Assembly: GCF_027579695.1 (NCBI RefSeq)
Contig: NC_083571.1
Coordinates: 36,875,943-36,939,942, forward strand
Origin: Neoarius graeffei
Lineage: Eukaryota > Chordata > Actinopteri > Siluriformes > Ariidae
Length of the DNA stretch: 64,000 bases
Direction: 5' to 3'
Positions 10,973 through 22,106 of the stretch are shown here, piece after piece. The position numbers were made by a program, and so were the translations under genes. Under the pieces are notes generated by a model that did not search any database, was not told where the DNA came from, and saw only the letters and a program-made list of their open reading frames with translations. The first letter of the stretch is position 1. Every line of letters starts with the position of its first letter.

Positions 10973-11487
10973 TTCTAAGGTGAGTGGAAGATTTCTGTGT
11001 GAGAGAGTGACTATGAAATGAGGTGTGTGTATGTGTGTGTTCTGAGCTAGGTGTATTTCTCTGAAACAAGGGGGGGGGGGGAAGTGAAACACAGTGTTGA
11101 CACTCTTGTTGTGAATACAAACTATGACAAGAAAGATGTGTGATTATTGTTCAGTATGAACCAAAAGTCTAGTTTTGAACATCACCTCTTACCAGAGAGA
11201 GAGAGAGAGAGAGAGAGATACATTTTCTGTAGCAGGGGCGAAATTTCCAGCGCCCCAAAACCATTAATTTCGGCGATGCTGACTGGCCAAATATTTATTA
11301 TTTTTCCCTAGCAAGCATACACGATTGGCTATTTCGCTGCACTTCAGCGCCCAAGAAGAGAAATGGTCCGAGTCTGTTGGTGGAAATTCACTGTTGAATG
11401 AGAGTCAGTTGGTGGAAATGTTGTTTCAATAATTCAAATTGCATGTAGTCACACACTATTAAGTAAAACTGACATTGATAATAAAAT

Positions 11488-11859
11488 CTCTCATCTCATC
11501 TCATTATCTTTAGCCGCTTTATCCTGTTCTACAGGGTCGCAGGCAAACTGGAGCCTATCCCAGCTGACTACGGGTGAAAGGCAGGGTACACCCTGGACAA
11601 GTCGCCAGATCATCGCAGGGCTGACACATAGACACAGACAACCATTCACACTCACATTCACACCTACGCTCAATTTAGAGTCACCAGTTAACCTAACCTG
11701 CATGTCTTTGGACTGTGGGGGAAACCGGAGCACCCGGAGGAAACCCACGCGGAGAACATGCAAACTCCGCACAGAAAGGCCCTCACCGGCCACGGGGCTC
11801 GAACCCAGGACCTTCTTGCTGTGAGGCGACAGCGCTAACCACTACACCACCGTGCCGCC
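11488..11859 (-). mobile_element. Mermaid-like SINE, full length
   Basis: Full-length minus-strand copy flanked by a 13-bp target duplication TTGATAATAAAAT (11475-11487 and 11860-11872). The tRNA-like head (GTGGTGTAGTGGTTAGCGCTG and GGTTCGAGCCCC on its sense strand, A- and B-box-like) allows Pol III transcription in this class. Confidence 0.92.
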
Positions 11860-11884
11860 TTGATAATAAAATATATAATATATA

Positions 11885-12754
11885 CACTATATTGCGGCGG
11901 CACGGTGGTGTAGTGGTTAGCGCTGTCGCCTCACAGCAAGAAGGTCCTGGGTTCGAGCCCCGGGGCCGGCGAGGGCCTTTCTGTGTGGAGTTTGCATGTT
12001 CTCCCCGTGTCCGCGTGGGTTTCCTCCGGGTGCTCCGGTTTCCCCCACAGTCCAAAGACATGCAGGTTAGGTTAACTGGTGACTCTAAATTGACCGTAGG
12101 TGTGAATGTGAGTGTGAATGGTTGTCTGTGTCTATGTGTCAGCCCTGTGATGACCTGGCGACTTGTCCAGGGTGTACCCCGCCTTTCGCCTGTAGTCAGC
12201 TGGGATAGGCTCCAGCTTGCCTGCGACCCTGTAGAAGGATAAAGCGGCTAGAGATAATGAGACATGAGACACTATATTGCCAAAAGTATTTGCTCACCTG
12301 CCTTGACTCACATATGAGCTTAAGTGACATCCCATTCCTAATCCATAGGGTTCAATAAGACGTCGGTCCACCCTTTGCAGCTAGAACAGCTTCAACTCTT
12401 CTGGGAAGGCTGTCCACAAGGTTTAGGAGTGTGTTTATGGGAATTTTTGACCATTCTTCCAGAAGCGCATTTGTGAGGTCACACACTGATGTTGGACGAG
12501 AAGGCCTGGCTCTCAGTCTCCGCTCTAATTCATCCCAAAGGTGTTCTATCGGGTTGAGGTCAGGACTCTGTGCAGGCCAGTCAAGTTCATCCACACCAGA
12601 CTCTGTCATCCATGTCTTTATGGACCTTGCTTTGTGCACTGGTACACAGTCATGTTGGAAGAGAAAGGGGCCAGCTCCAAACTGTAAAAACAGTCTGCTT
12701 GCCTAGGTGCTTGATTTTATACACCTGTGGCCATGGAAGTGATTGGAACACCTG
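11885..12754 (-). mobile_element. Tc1-like element, internally deleted, hit by a SINE
   Basis: The left end TA-CACTATATTG is at 11883-11894; a SINE with target duplication ACACTATATTG follows, and the terminus resumes at 12270 with CACTATATTGCCAAAAG. The remaining transposase (12352-12639, minus) is the C-terminal third, with PAQSPDLNPIEHLW around the catalytic Glu. The centre is deleted near 12685 and the right end is lost where a SINE fragment joins. Confidence 0.85.
11895..12268 (+). mobile_element. Mermaid-like SINE, full length
   Basis: Plus-strand copy with the 11-bp duplication ACACTATATTG on both sides (11884-11894, 12269-12279). It lies 10 bases inside the terminus of a Tc1-like element. 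Confidence 0.92.
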
Positions 12755-12915
12755 TCTTTGGACTGTGGGGGAAACCAGAGCACCCGGAGGAAACCCATGC
12801 GGACACGGGGAGAACATGCAAACTCCACACAGAAAAGCCCTCGCCGGCCACAGGGCTCGAACCCGGGCCTTCTTGCTGTGAAGCGACAGCACTAACCACT
12901 ACACCACCGTGCCGC
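12755..12915 (-). mobile_element. Mermaid-like SINE, head fragment
   Basis: Minus-strand fragment from TCTTTGGACTGTG to the tRNA-like head. Its tail is absent; it joins directly to the Tc1 derivative on the left. Confidence 0.85.
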
Positions 12916-13020
12916 CCACTATCTATTATAACAGGATAAATTAAATATTTGCAAAATTCATGGGTCTGGGTAAATAAATGTCATTTTTCTGAAAACAATC
13001 AAAATGGATTTATAGCATTT

Positions 13021-13357
13021 TGGCAGCACGGTGGTGTAGTGGTTAGCGCTGTCGCCTCACAGCAAGAAGGTCCAGGTTCGAGCATGTTCTCCCCGTGTCC
13101 GCGTGGGTTTCCTCCGGGTGCTCCGGTTTCCCCCACAGTCCAAAGACATGCAGGTTAGGTTAACTGGTGACTCTAAATTGAGCGTAGGTGTGAATGTGAG
13201 TGTGAATGGTTGTCTGTGTCTATGTGTCAGCCCTGTGATAACCTGGTGACTTGTCCAGGGTGTACCCCGCCTTTTGCCCGTAGTCAGCTGGGATAGGCTC
13301 CAGCTTGCCTGCAACCCTGTAGAACAGGATGAAGCGGCTAGAGATGATGAGATGAGA
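13021..13357 (+). mobile_element. Mermaid-like SINE with small internal deletion
   Basis: Plus-strand copy with complete tail (GATGATGAGATGAG). About 40 bp just after the tRNA-like head are missing (GGTTCGAGC joins CATGTTCTCC). Confidence 0.88.
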
Positions 13358-13785
13358 TAAAATTATATTTTCCCCCTCCACATCTGGGAGGGCTGCGCCC
13401 GAGCGCCCCCTATGGGCCAGCCACCACTGGTTGTAGTTATTGCTGCACAAGCAAGGGGGTCACACCAGATACTGACAGCAAATATTGGATCGTTTTCCTC
13501 AATAAATAAATGACCAAGTGTAATATTTTTGTCCCATTTGTTTAACTGGGCTCTCTTTATCTACTTTTAGGACTTGTGATGATGTTTTAGGTCATATTTA
13601 TGCAGAAATATAGAAAACTCTAAAGCAGGGGTTTTCAAAGTGTGGGAGAGTCAGCCCCACCCCCTCAGAGTGCAAATAAACAACAGCGCCCCCCCCCTTA
13701 CAATTTTTGTTGTTGCTGCTATACTTAATGTTCCATTCTTATTTTAAAAAATGTTTGTTGTACACATTTTTATTTTTTTCTTTTA

Positions 13786-16700
13786 CACATTTTAAACATC
13801 TGTGCTTTTTAAAAAACATCTTTTTTTACACACATTTTAAACATCTGTGCTTTTTAAACCATCTTTTTTTTACACATTTTAAACATCTGTGCTTTTTAAA
13901 AACATTTTTAGACACATTTTAAACATCTGTGCTTTTTAAAACATTTTTTACACATTTTAAAACATCTGTGCTTTTTTTAAAAAACATCGTTTTACATATT
14001 TTAAACATCTTTTTTTACACATTTTAAACATCTGTGCTTTTTAAAAACATCTTTTTTACACACATTTTAAACATCTGTGCTTTTTAAACCATCTTTTTTT
14101 TTACACATTTTAAACATCTGTGCTTTTTAAAAACATCTTTTTTACACACATTTTAAACATCTGTGCTTTTTAAACCATCTTTTTTTTTACACATTTTAAA
14201 CATCTGTGCTTTTTAAAAACATATTTTTACACACATTTTAAACATCTGTGCTTTTTAAAAACATTTTTTACACATTTTAAAACATCTGTGCTTTTTTTAA
14301 AAAACATCGTTTTACATATTTTAAACATCTTTTTTTACACATTTTAAACATCTGTGCTTTTTAAAAACATCTTTTTTACACACATTTTAAACATCTTTTT
14401 TTTTTTACACATTTTAAACATCTGTGCTTTTTAAAAACATATTTTTACACACATTTTAAACATCTGTGCTTTTTAAAAACATATTTTTACACACATTTTA
14501 AACATCTGTGCTTTTTAAAACATCTTTTTTTACACATTTTAAACATCTGTGCTTTTTAAAACATCTTTTTTTTACACATTTTAAACATCTGTGCTTTTTA
14601 AAACATCTTTTTTTACACATTTTAAACATCTGTGCTTTTTAAAACATCTTTTTTTACACATTTTAAACATCTGTGCTTTTTAAAACATCTTTTTTTACAC
14701 ATTTTAAACATCTGTGCTTTTTAAAACATCTTTTTTTTACACATTTTAAACATCTGTGCTTTTTAAAACATCTTTTTTTACACATTTTAAACATCTGTGC
14801 TTTTTAAAACATCTTTTTTTTTACACATTTTAAACATCTGTGCTTTTTAAAAACATATTTTTACACACATTTTAAACATCTGTGCTTTTTAAAAACATAT
14901 TTTTACACACATTTTAAACATCTGTGCTTTTTAAAACATCTTTTTTTTACACATTTTAAACATCTGTGCTTTTTAAAACATCTTTTTTACACATTTTAAA
15001 ACATCTGTGCTTTTTAAAACATCTTTTTTTACACATTTTAAACATCTGTGCTTTTTAAAAACATATTTTTACACACATTTTAAACATCTGTGCTTTTTAA
15101 AAACATCTTTTTTTACACATTTTAAACATCTGTGCTTTTTAAAACATCTTTTTTTTACACATTTTAAACATCTGTGCTTTTTAAAACATCTTTTTTACAC
15201 ATTTTAAACATCTGTGCTTTTTAAAACATCTTTTTTTTACACATTTTAAACATCTGTGCTTTTTAAAACATCTTTTTTTTACACATTTTAAACATCTGTG
15301 CTTTTTAAAACATCTTTTTTTACACATTTTAAACATCTGTGCTTTTTAAAACATCTTTTTTTACACATTTTAAACATCTGTGCTTTTTAAAACATCTTTT
15401 TTTTACACATTTTAAACATCTGTGCTTTTTAAAACATCTTTTTTTACACATTTTAAACATCTGTGCTTTTTAAAACATCTTTTTTTACACATTTTAAACA
15501 TCTGTGCTTTTTAAAACATCTTTTTTTTACACATTTTAAACATCTGTGCTTTTTAAAACATCTTTTTTTACACATTTTAAACATCTGTGCTTTTTAAAAC
15601 ATCTTTTTTTACACATTTTAAACATCTGTGCTTTTTAAAACATTTTTTTACACATTTTAAAACATCTGTGCTTTTTTTTAAAAAAAACATCATTTTACAC
15701 ATTTTAAACATCTTTTTTACACACATTTTAAACATCTGTGCTTTTTAAAACATCTTTTTTTTACACATTTTAAACATCTGTGCTTTTTAAAACATTTTTT
15801 TACACATTTTAAAACATCTGTGCTTTTTTTTAAAAAAAACATCATTTTACACATTTTAAACATCTTTTTTACACACATTTTAAACATCTGTGCTTTTTAA
15901 AACATCTTTTTTTACACATTTTAAACATCTGTGCTTTTTAAAACATCTTTTTTTTACACATTTTAAACATCTGTGCTTTTTAAAACATTTTTTTACACAT
16001 TTTAAAACATCTGTGCTTTTTTTTTTAAAAAAAACATCGTTTTACACATTTTAAACATCTTTTTTACACACATTTTAAACATCTGTGCTTTTTAAAAACA
16101 TTTTTACACACATTTTAAACATCTGTGCTTTTTAAAAACATTTTTTACACATTTTAAAACATCTGTGCTTTTTTTAAAAAACATCGTTTTACATATTTTA
16201 AACATCTTTTTTTACACATTTTAAACATCTGTGCTTTTTAAACCATCTTTTTTTTTTTTACACATTTTAAACATCTGTGCTTTTTAAAAACATTTTTACA
16301 CATTTTAAACATCTGTGCTTTTTAAAAACATTTTTAGACACATTTTAAACATCTGTGCTTTTTAAAACATCTTTTTTTACACATTTTAAACATCTGTGCT
16401 TTTTAAAACATCTTTTTTTACACATTTTAAACATCTGTGCTTTTTAAAACATCTTTTTTTACACATTTTAAACATCTGTGCTTTTTAAAACATTTTTTTA
16501 CACATTTTAAAACATCTGTGCTTTTTTTTAAAAAAACATCGTTTTACACATTTTAAACATCTTTTTTACACACATTTTAAACATCTGTGCTTTTTAAAAC
16601 ATCTTTTTTTTACACATTTTAAACATCTGTGCTTTTTAAAACATCTTTTTTTACACATTTTAAACATCTGTGCTTTTTAAAACATCTTTTTTTACACATT

Positions 16701-17243
16701 TTAAACATCTGTGCTTTTTAAAACATCTTTTTTTACACATTTTAAACATCTGTGCTTTTTAAAACATTTTTTACACATTTTAAAACATCTGTGCTTTTTT
16801 TAAAAAAAACATCGTTTTACACATTTTAAACATCTTTTTTACACACATTTTAAACATCTGTGCTTTTTAAAACATCTTTTTTTTTTACACATTTTAAACA
16901 TCTGTGCTTTTTAAAACATCTTTTTTTACACATTTTAAACATCTGTGCTTTTTAAAACATCTTTTTATTTTACACATTTTAAACATCTGTGCTTTTTAAA
17001 ACATCTTTTTTTTTACACATTTTAAACATCTGTGCTTTTTAAAACATCTTTTTTTTTTACACATTTTAAACATCTGTGCTTTTTAAAACATCTTTTTTTT
17101 ACACATTTTAAACATCTGTGCTTTTTAAAACATCTTTTTTTACACATTTTAAACATCTGTGCTTTTTAAAACATTTTGTACACATTTTAAAACATCTGTG
17201 CTTTTTTTTTTTAAAACATCTTGTTTTACACATTTTAAACATC
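13786..17243. repeat. Minisatellite, ~41-bp unit, ~3.4 kb
   Basis: Tandem array built on ACACATTTTAAACATCTGTG plus CTTTTTAAAACATC and a T-run of variable length, about 80 or more units. A longer variant unit (with ACATCTGTGCTTTTTTTAAA and a CATCGTTTTACA or CATCATTTTACA segment) recurs about nine times, giving a higher-order pattern. The unit is strongly strand-asymmetric (T-rich on plus). Confidence 0.95.
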
Positions 17244-17249
17244 CCATAG

Positions 17250-17469
17250 CATCGTTAGCTAGCACCTCTTGGCAGACAACACACTGTGGCAGTGGAGCAT
17301 CTTCAGATCCAGTCCATGAAAATCCAAACTTTAAATAATCGTGCTCATACGTCCTTCTTTTTTTGCTTGGCCCAGACTCTGTCTCCTCACTCACTGGAGC
17401 TTTAGGTATTAAAAATCGATCCATTTTGTCTCTGGCAAAGGCGAGCTGAAGTTCGCTAAATGTCCGCAA
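17250..17469 (-). pseudogene. hAT transposase N-terminus with BED zinc finger
   Basis: Reads MDRFLIPKAP ... PSKKRRTYEHDYLKFGF then SWTGSEDAPLPQCVVCQEVL. This is the start of ZBED5/SCAND3-like hAT transposases, with the first Cys pair of the BED finger; the His pair and everything after have been replaced by the minisatellite. It is a transposon remnant, not a host ZBED gene. Confidence 0.78.
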
Positions 17470-17593
17470 TACTAACTTATTCTGGTTTACTTTTCCTCAC
17501 GTTGCGCCCTCCCTGAAGAACTCTGGCGCCCCCTAGGGGAGGCGCGCCCCACACTTTGAAAAGCCCTGGACTAAAGGCTTCACAAACTTTCAA

Positions 17594-17825
17594 CCGCCAT
17601 TTTGAACCAACAATAATAACACTTCCCGGAAGCGGAAGTAGCGCGAATGTGTCCGGTTTGTTTTCACTAACGGGTGAGAGACACGTCGTGTTTTAAATCG
17701 ATTTTATATCGGCGGATTTATTTCAGGAGCGGACAGAGAGAGTGCTTGAGTTTCAGCTATCTGGAATAGTTTGAGTTGGGCGGTTTGTTTTGTTAGCTTT
17801 GTGTGTTAGCCTGTGGGCTGTAAAC
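17594..17825 (+). promoter_or_regulatory. SARAF core promoter and 5' UTR
   Basis: TATA-less stretch with a YY1-like CCGCCATTTTG (17594-17604) and tandem ETS-type sites TTCCCGGAAGCGGAAGTAG (17623-17641), followed by a T/G-rich leader to the ATG. The motifs are typical of housekeeping promoters. The decayed end of a Tc1 element abuts the YY1-like site directly. Confidence 0.6.
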
Positions 17826-17886
17826 ATGGCGCTGGCGGCTCTGTTCCTGCTCATGGCGTCTCCTCTCATCTCCTGCTGGAACGACG
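17826..17886 (+). CDS. saraf: SARAF coding exon 1
   Basis: Signal peptide and WND; ends in phase 1 before a GTAAAC donor. Confidence 0.92.
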
Positions 17887-20800
17887 GTAAACTCATCTGA
17901 AATATTAATGATGAGATGTAGAAGTACAGCCGAACCGTGTGGTCATGTTTGCATCATTTTTGTGTGTGTATTCATGAGTGAGTTGCTGTGCTGTGGTGAG
18001 ATTAGATTAGATTAGATTAGAGGATGGAGTGAGGGCATGGAATCAATTTTGTGCCAAAATGTTCATACAATACTTTTGAAATATCAAACAAAAATGACAA
18101 ATCAAAAGAAGAAAAGTCAATTTTTTTAGACTGGCAAACAAATTATTCGTGTAATCGTGCAAAATATCAGTCTATTACTCTTCAGAAACCTTTTATTTTT
18201 GTTCCGCGTCTTTCTCAGTTTTGTTTGACGTAATTTTTGGTTGCGATTCCAGCTTTCTCGTTTGCGCTCCCTGACTTTTTGCTTGCAGTTTTGGTTACAA
18301 ACTTCATGTGTGGGCGGGCTGTGCAGGAATGCATTCCCATTGGCTAACTTGTGTTTGACTGACAGCTACGCTCAGCCATTCCTAGGGTGATCATTTCCAT
18401 AACACCAAAAAGGAGGACGTTATTTGGACGGGGGGTCTGGGGGCCCTCCCCCGGAACATCTTGTATTTCTATTAGATGCAATTTCCTGCATTCTAATCAA
18501 TTTTAGGGTGAATAATGGCAAATCCCATCTGATTCATAGCCCTCAAATTTTTATGTAAACCATAATGGCAAGATTGAGAATGGATTATTTTTATGCAAGT
18601 CACTCAAGTTTGGTGAAATCAACATGGCAGTTTTGTAGGGTTAAAGATTATGATTGTGGGGAAAAAAGAGTAAGGTCAAAGCATTCATAGTATTTATTAT
18701 AATTCATGTATTAGCTCTTAATTGGGTAGAACACACAGTATTTGTATTTATTTAAAGCATTGTGGAGTAACAAACCACTGAAATTAAACTTAAGGTGCTG
18801 AGTACCAAAAAGCACAACATTTGTAGATTCTCAAAGAACAAATAGGCAACATAACCAGCAACATTATAAAACGTTTTAAAACAGTATATCATGCTTCAGT
18901 CTTTCAGTGTCTTCAGAATTCGTAGGCGTGTGAGTGAGTGAGTGAGAGAGAGAACAGTCAGACTCTTTGAAGTAGCCTGTGCCTTTGACATGTTCATGGA
19001 GGAATTTTACTCGGATTCTGGCGGACTGTTTGACGAGTGACCGATCCATTGACGGTAAACAAGGATGGAGTGGACTTCAGTGGCGACTATGATATTGAAT
19101 TTACACTTTGTTGAATTAATTCAATATCATAGTCACCGGCGGCATGGTGGTGTAGTGGTTAGCGCTGTCGCCTCACAGCAAGAAGGTCCTGGGTTCGAGC
19201 CCCGGGGCCGGCGAGGGCCTTTCTGTGTGGAGTTTGCATGTTCTCCCCGTGTCCGCGTGGGTTTCCTCCGGGTGCTCCGGTTTCCCCCACAGTCCAAAGA
19301 CATGCAGGTTAGGTTAACTGGTGACTCTAAATTGACCGTAGGTGTGAATGTGAGTGTGAATGGTTGTCTGTGTCTATGTGTCAGCCCTGTGATGACCTGG
19401 CGACTTGTCCAGGGTGTACCCCGCCTTTCGCCCGTAGTCAGCTGGGATAGGCTCCAGCTTGCCTGCGACCCTGTAGAAGGATAAAGCGGCTAGAGATAAT
19501 GAGATGAGATGAGATCATAGTCGCCACTGAAGTCCACTCGATCCTTGTTTACCGTCAATGGATCGGTCACTCGTCAAACAGTCCGCCAGAATCCGAGTAG
19601 GGAATGGCCGCAACAGCCTCCGGGGGAATCGCTGAGCGTAGCTGTCAGTCAAACACAAGTTAGCCAATGGGAATGCGTTCCTGGACAGCCCACCCACACG
19701 TGAAGTTTGTGCCAAAACTGCAAGCAAAAAGTCAGGGAGCGCAAACGAGAGCTGGAATCGCAACCAAAATAAATTACGCCAAACAAAACCGAGAAAGACG
19801 CGGAACAAAAATAAAAGGTTTCTGAAGAGTAATAGACTAATATTTTGCACGATTACACGAATAATTTGTTTGCCAGTCTAAAAAAATTGACTTTTTTTTC
19901 TTTTTGTGTATTTTGATTTGTCGTTTTTGTTTGATATTTCAAAAGTATTGTATGAACATTTTGGCACAAAATTGATTCCATATTAGGGTTGCCACCGTTT
20001 AGAAATGAAAATAAGGGACGCCCACCACGGCTCCTTGGGGCCATGACCACCACGGGCACAACTCCCATGGGGTGGGGTGCCCACAGCCAGGGCCGCGTTA
20101 ACCCTTGCCGAGGCCCTGGGCAGACACCCCCCCCGAGGCCCCACCCCCGCCTGTTGTCAACTGCGCTCAGCAAATTCAGCCCCTCAGACGTGCCTGTCTA
20201 ACTAGACACAGAAACTTAAATAATGACAGTGGCACAATTAGAAATACTATTGAACGATAAAACTTTAATTCCATCAACACCTATTTAATCGAGAAAAAGC
20301 AATGGTGAAATAGGCAATTGCATGGTGAAAAAAATCCATCAGACATCACGGTTAACAAGTCTGGTTAACTAAAGTTTAGCCTCATGAAGCCTTGGAATGA
20401 GTGAGTCAATGAACAACATGTCAAGAACATAACCTAGGCCTACAACAGTTTCTTTAGTATTCAGAACAAGAACATTCATTTGGTATATAACCGTTTGTTT
20501 TCATTTTGGAATCCAGGCGACTTTTAACTTGTGAAAACAAAGAGCAATAAGAGAGAAAAATATCTTGCTTCTCAGAAATAAATTTCAAAATGTTAGGCTA
20601 TGTGAAATATTTCATCCTTTCACACACGTAATGTCCCAAACAGCAGTGGTACACAGCTTTGCACATTCAGTTTGACAGCCATGGGTCAACTTACAAGGGC
20701 ACTTTCCTACTTTTCTGGAAAGCGGTCATTAATTAAATCCTTGAACTCAAGCTGGCGTAGCGTGTGAAGACATGGTGGACAGTGATCATATTGACAGTGA

Positions 20801-22070
20801 CGGGTGATTTATGCGACGGGACAAGGTGGGCTTCCTTACGGGTGGCGAAATGCATCAAAAATGTTATCAGTATGATAAATTTCTGAAAATATCATTTCAT
20901 ATTTTCCGATCTCGCTACCTCCGAGGCCCCGGGCAGCTGCCCATGAAGTAGGGTATTAGGCAGAAAAAGAAATTTACCAGTCAAAAATAATATTTTATAT
21001 AATCCTGATAAGCGCCGCAGGTGCGAAGACGAGCGCCGCAGGCGCGAAGTCCCTCTAGGGGGGTCTGGGGGCATGCCCCCCCAGAAAATTTTTGAAATTT
21101 AGACTTCATTTCCTGCATTCTAGGACATTTTCAGGGTGAAATGGCGTGTAATTTTTGATCAGAAATATTGCATATTTTTACTTTGTATTTTTTTCAGTTT
21201 CACTCCTGAATGTATCAGATGTATGTATGGTGTTTGATTTGGTAACAAAAGTGAAAAGAAAATAAACAACAATGAATTGTATATAATCTTTTGATCTAGT
21301 TACAGTATTTAATAAAAAAAAAAAACCCAACAGTATTCTATTTTACCATACCCCAATGAAACCCCCTTGTTAATCAATGTATCACACATACCTTTTCTGT
21401 CTTTTTGTGGAAAAACGAATCAGTTTTTGTCACATTCAATTTGGGGCGTTTGTTGGGATTCATCTTGATCCAGAAGAGTGAGTCAGCAAAAAAAAATGCG
21501 GTTCTCCCGCCAAGAAAGAGGAAACTACAACGCAGGGTGTTTGGCAATTTTCGACCAATCAGAATTCGCGATTTATTCAGTCCGCATGTTACAAGATTCA
21601 GTGCGGGCCAAAATGGCGGAAACGATGAAATATTCTGATTTTTCATTTCAAGTTTTCAGTATTTTTCGTATTAAACTGTGTTTCTTACGATTTGTAAATG
21701 ATGGCGGAACCACACACGGACTGGCCATCAGGAGTAGCGGGAGTTTTCCCAGTGGGCCGGTGGTTCAGGCCCTGTCCACACGGCAACGGATTCGGGTGAC
21801 TCCGATACAATTGCTTATCGTTTAGGCCTGGCGTCCACACGGCACCGGCGTTTTGGGTGCCCAAAACGCAATCTTTTTGAGAACGGGTCCCAGAGTGGAA
21901 AGATCTGGCAACGTTGCCGTTGTGAAGTCGTCTGGACGAGTAAAACGGATTTGTTTACGATGACGTCACAACCACATGACTGTGAGTGCTTCACGCTGGG
22001 TAGAAGTGTAACGAATATCACCAGGAAAAAGCCTTACAGAGCACTAGTGAGAGTGAAACACGAGCTTGGA

Positions 22071-22106
<36 letters not shown>

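Larger units (their letters stand above)
10519..13429. mobile_element. Non-autonomous hAT element with later insertions
   Basis: Ends read CATTGGTGGCTGG at left and the complement of CAGTGGTGGCTGG at right. The 8-bp target duplication is GTTGCAGT (10511-10518) and GTTGTAGT (13430-13437), inside Tc1 copy A. It has no transposase of its own and has grown by later arrivals: microsatellites, several SINEs and a Tc1 derivative. Confidence 0.85.
13626..17568 (-). mobile_element. hAT element carrying a BED-finger fragment and a minisatellite
   Basis: Inverted ends CAGGGGTTTTCAAAGTGTGGG and, at right, the complement of CAGGGCTTTTCAAAGTGTGGG. The flanking octamers are CTCTAAAG (13618-13625) and GACTAAAG (17569-17576), an imperfect 8-bp target duplication within the right terminal repeat of Tc1 copy A. 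The body is almost entirely a tandem repeat; only the first coding part of a hAT transposase remains at the right. Confidence 0.85.
9405..17593 (+). mobile_element. Tc1-like transposon A, split by two hAT insertions
   Basis: Three pieces of one Tc1-like copy: 9405-10518, 13430-13625 and 17569-17593. They join in register when compared with the two other copies of the same family at 32254-33857 and 59123-60732. The left terminal repeat is missing its outer ~150 bp and the right end is decayed. The two gaps are hAT elements with 8-bp target duplications. Confidence 0.88.
18039..19980. mobile_element. Foldback element with ~480-bp arms
   Basis: Inverted arms: 18039-18387 plus 19006-19090 pair with 19500-19980. 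The ends are TGGAATCAATTTTG and its complement. The left arm is interrupted by a ~620-bp insertion and the centre by a SINE. Flanking sequence GTGAGGGC / ATTAGGGT suggests an 8-bp duplication of the hAT terminus it entered. Confidence 0.75.

Noticed and set aside
10793-11120. Open frames of Thr-His or Val-Cys repeats
   Set aside because: Direct translations of (TG)n/(CA)n microsatellites.
11895-11970. SINE head as a tRNA gene
   Set aside because: A- and B-box-like sequences are present but the cloverleaf is not complete; it is the tRNA-derived head of a SINE.
13707-15207. Frames reading THFKHLCFLK repeats as a repeat protein
   Set aside because: They are short, shift frame with T-run length, and follow only from the minisatellite unit.
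13786-17243. CRISPR-like array of regular repeats
   Set aside because: Units are contiguous with no unique spacers, the setting is a vertebrate genome, and the array lies inside a hAT element. It is a minisatellite.
17149-17469. A host ZBED gene upstream of SARAF
   Set aside because: The BED fragment is within hAT terminal repeats and runs into minisatellite sequence; it is a transposase remnant.
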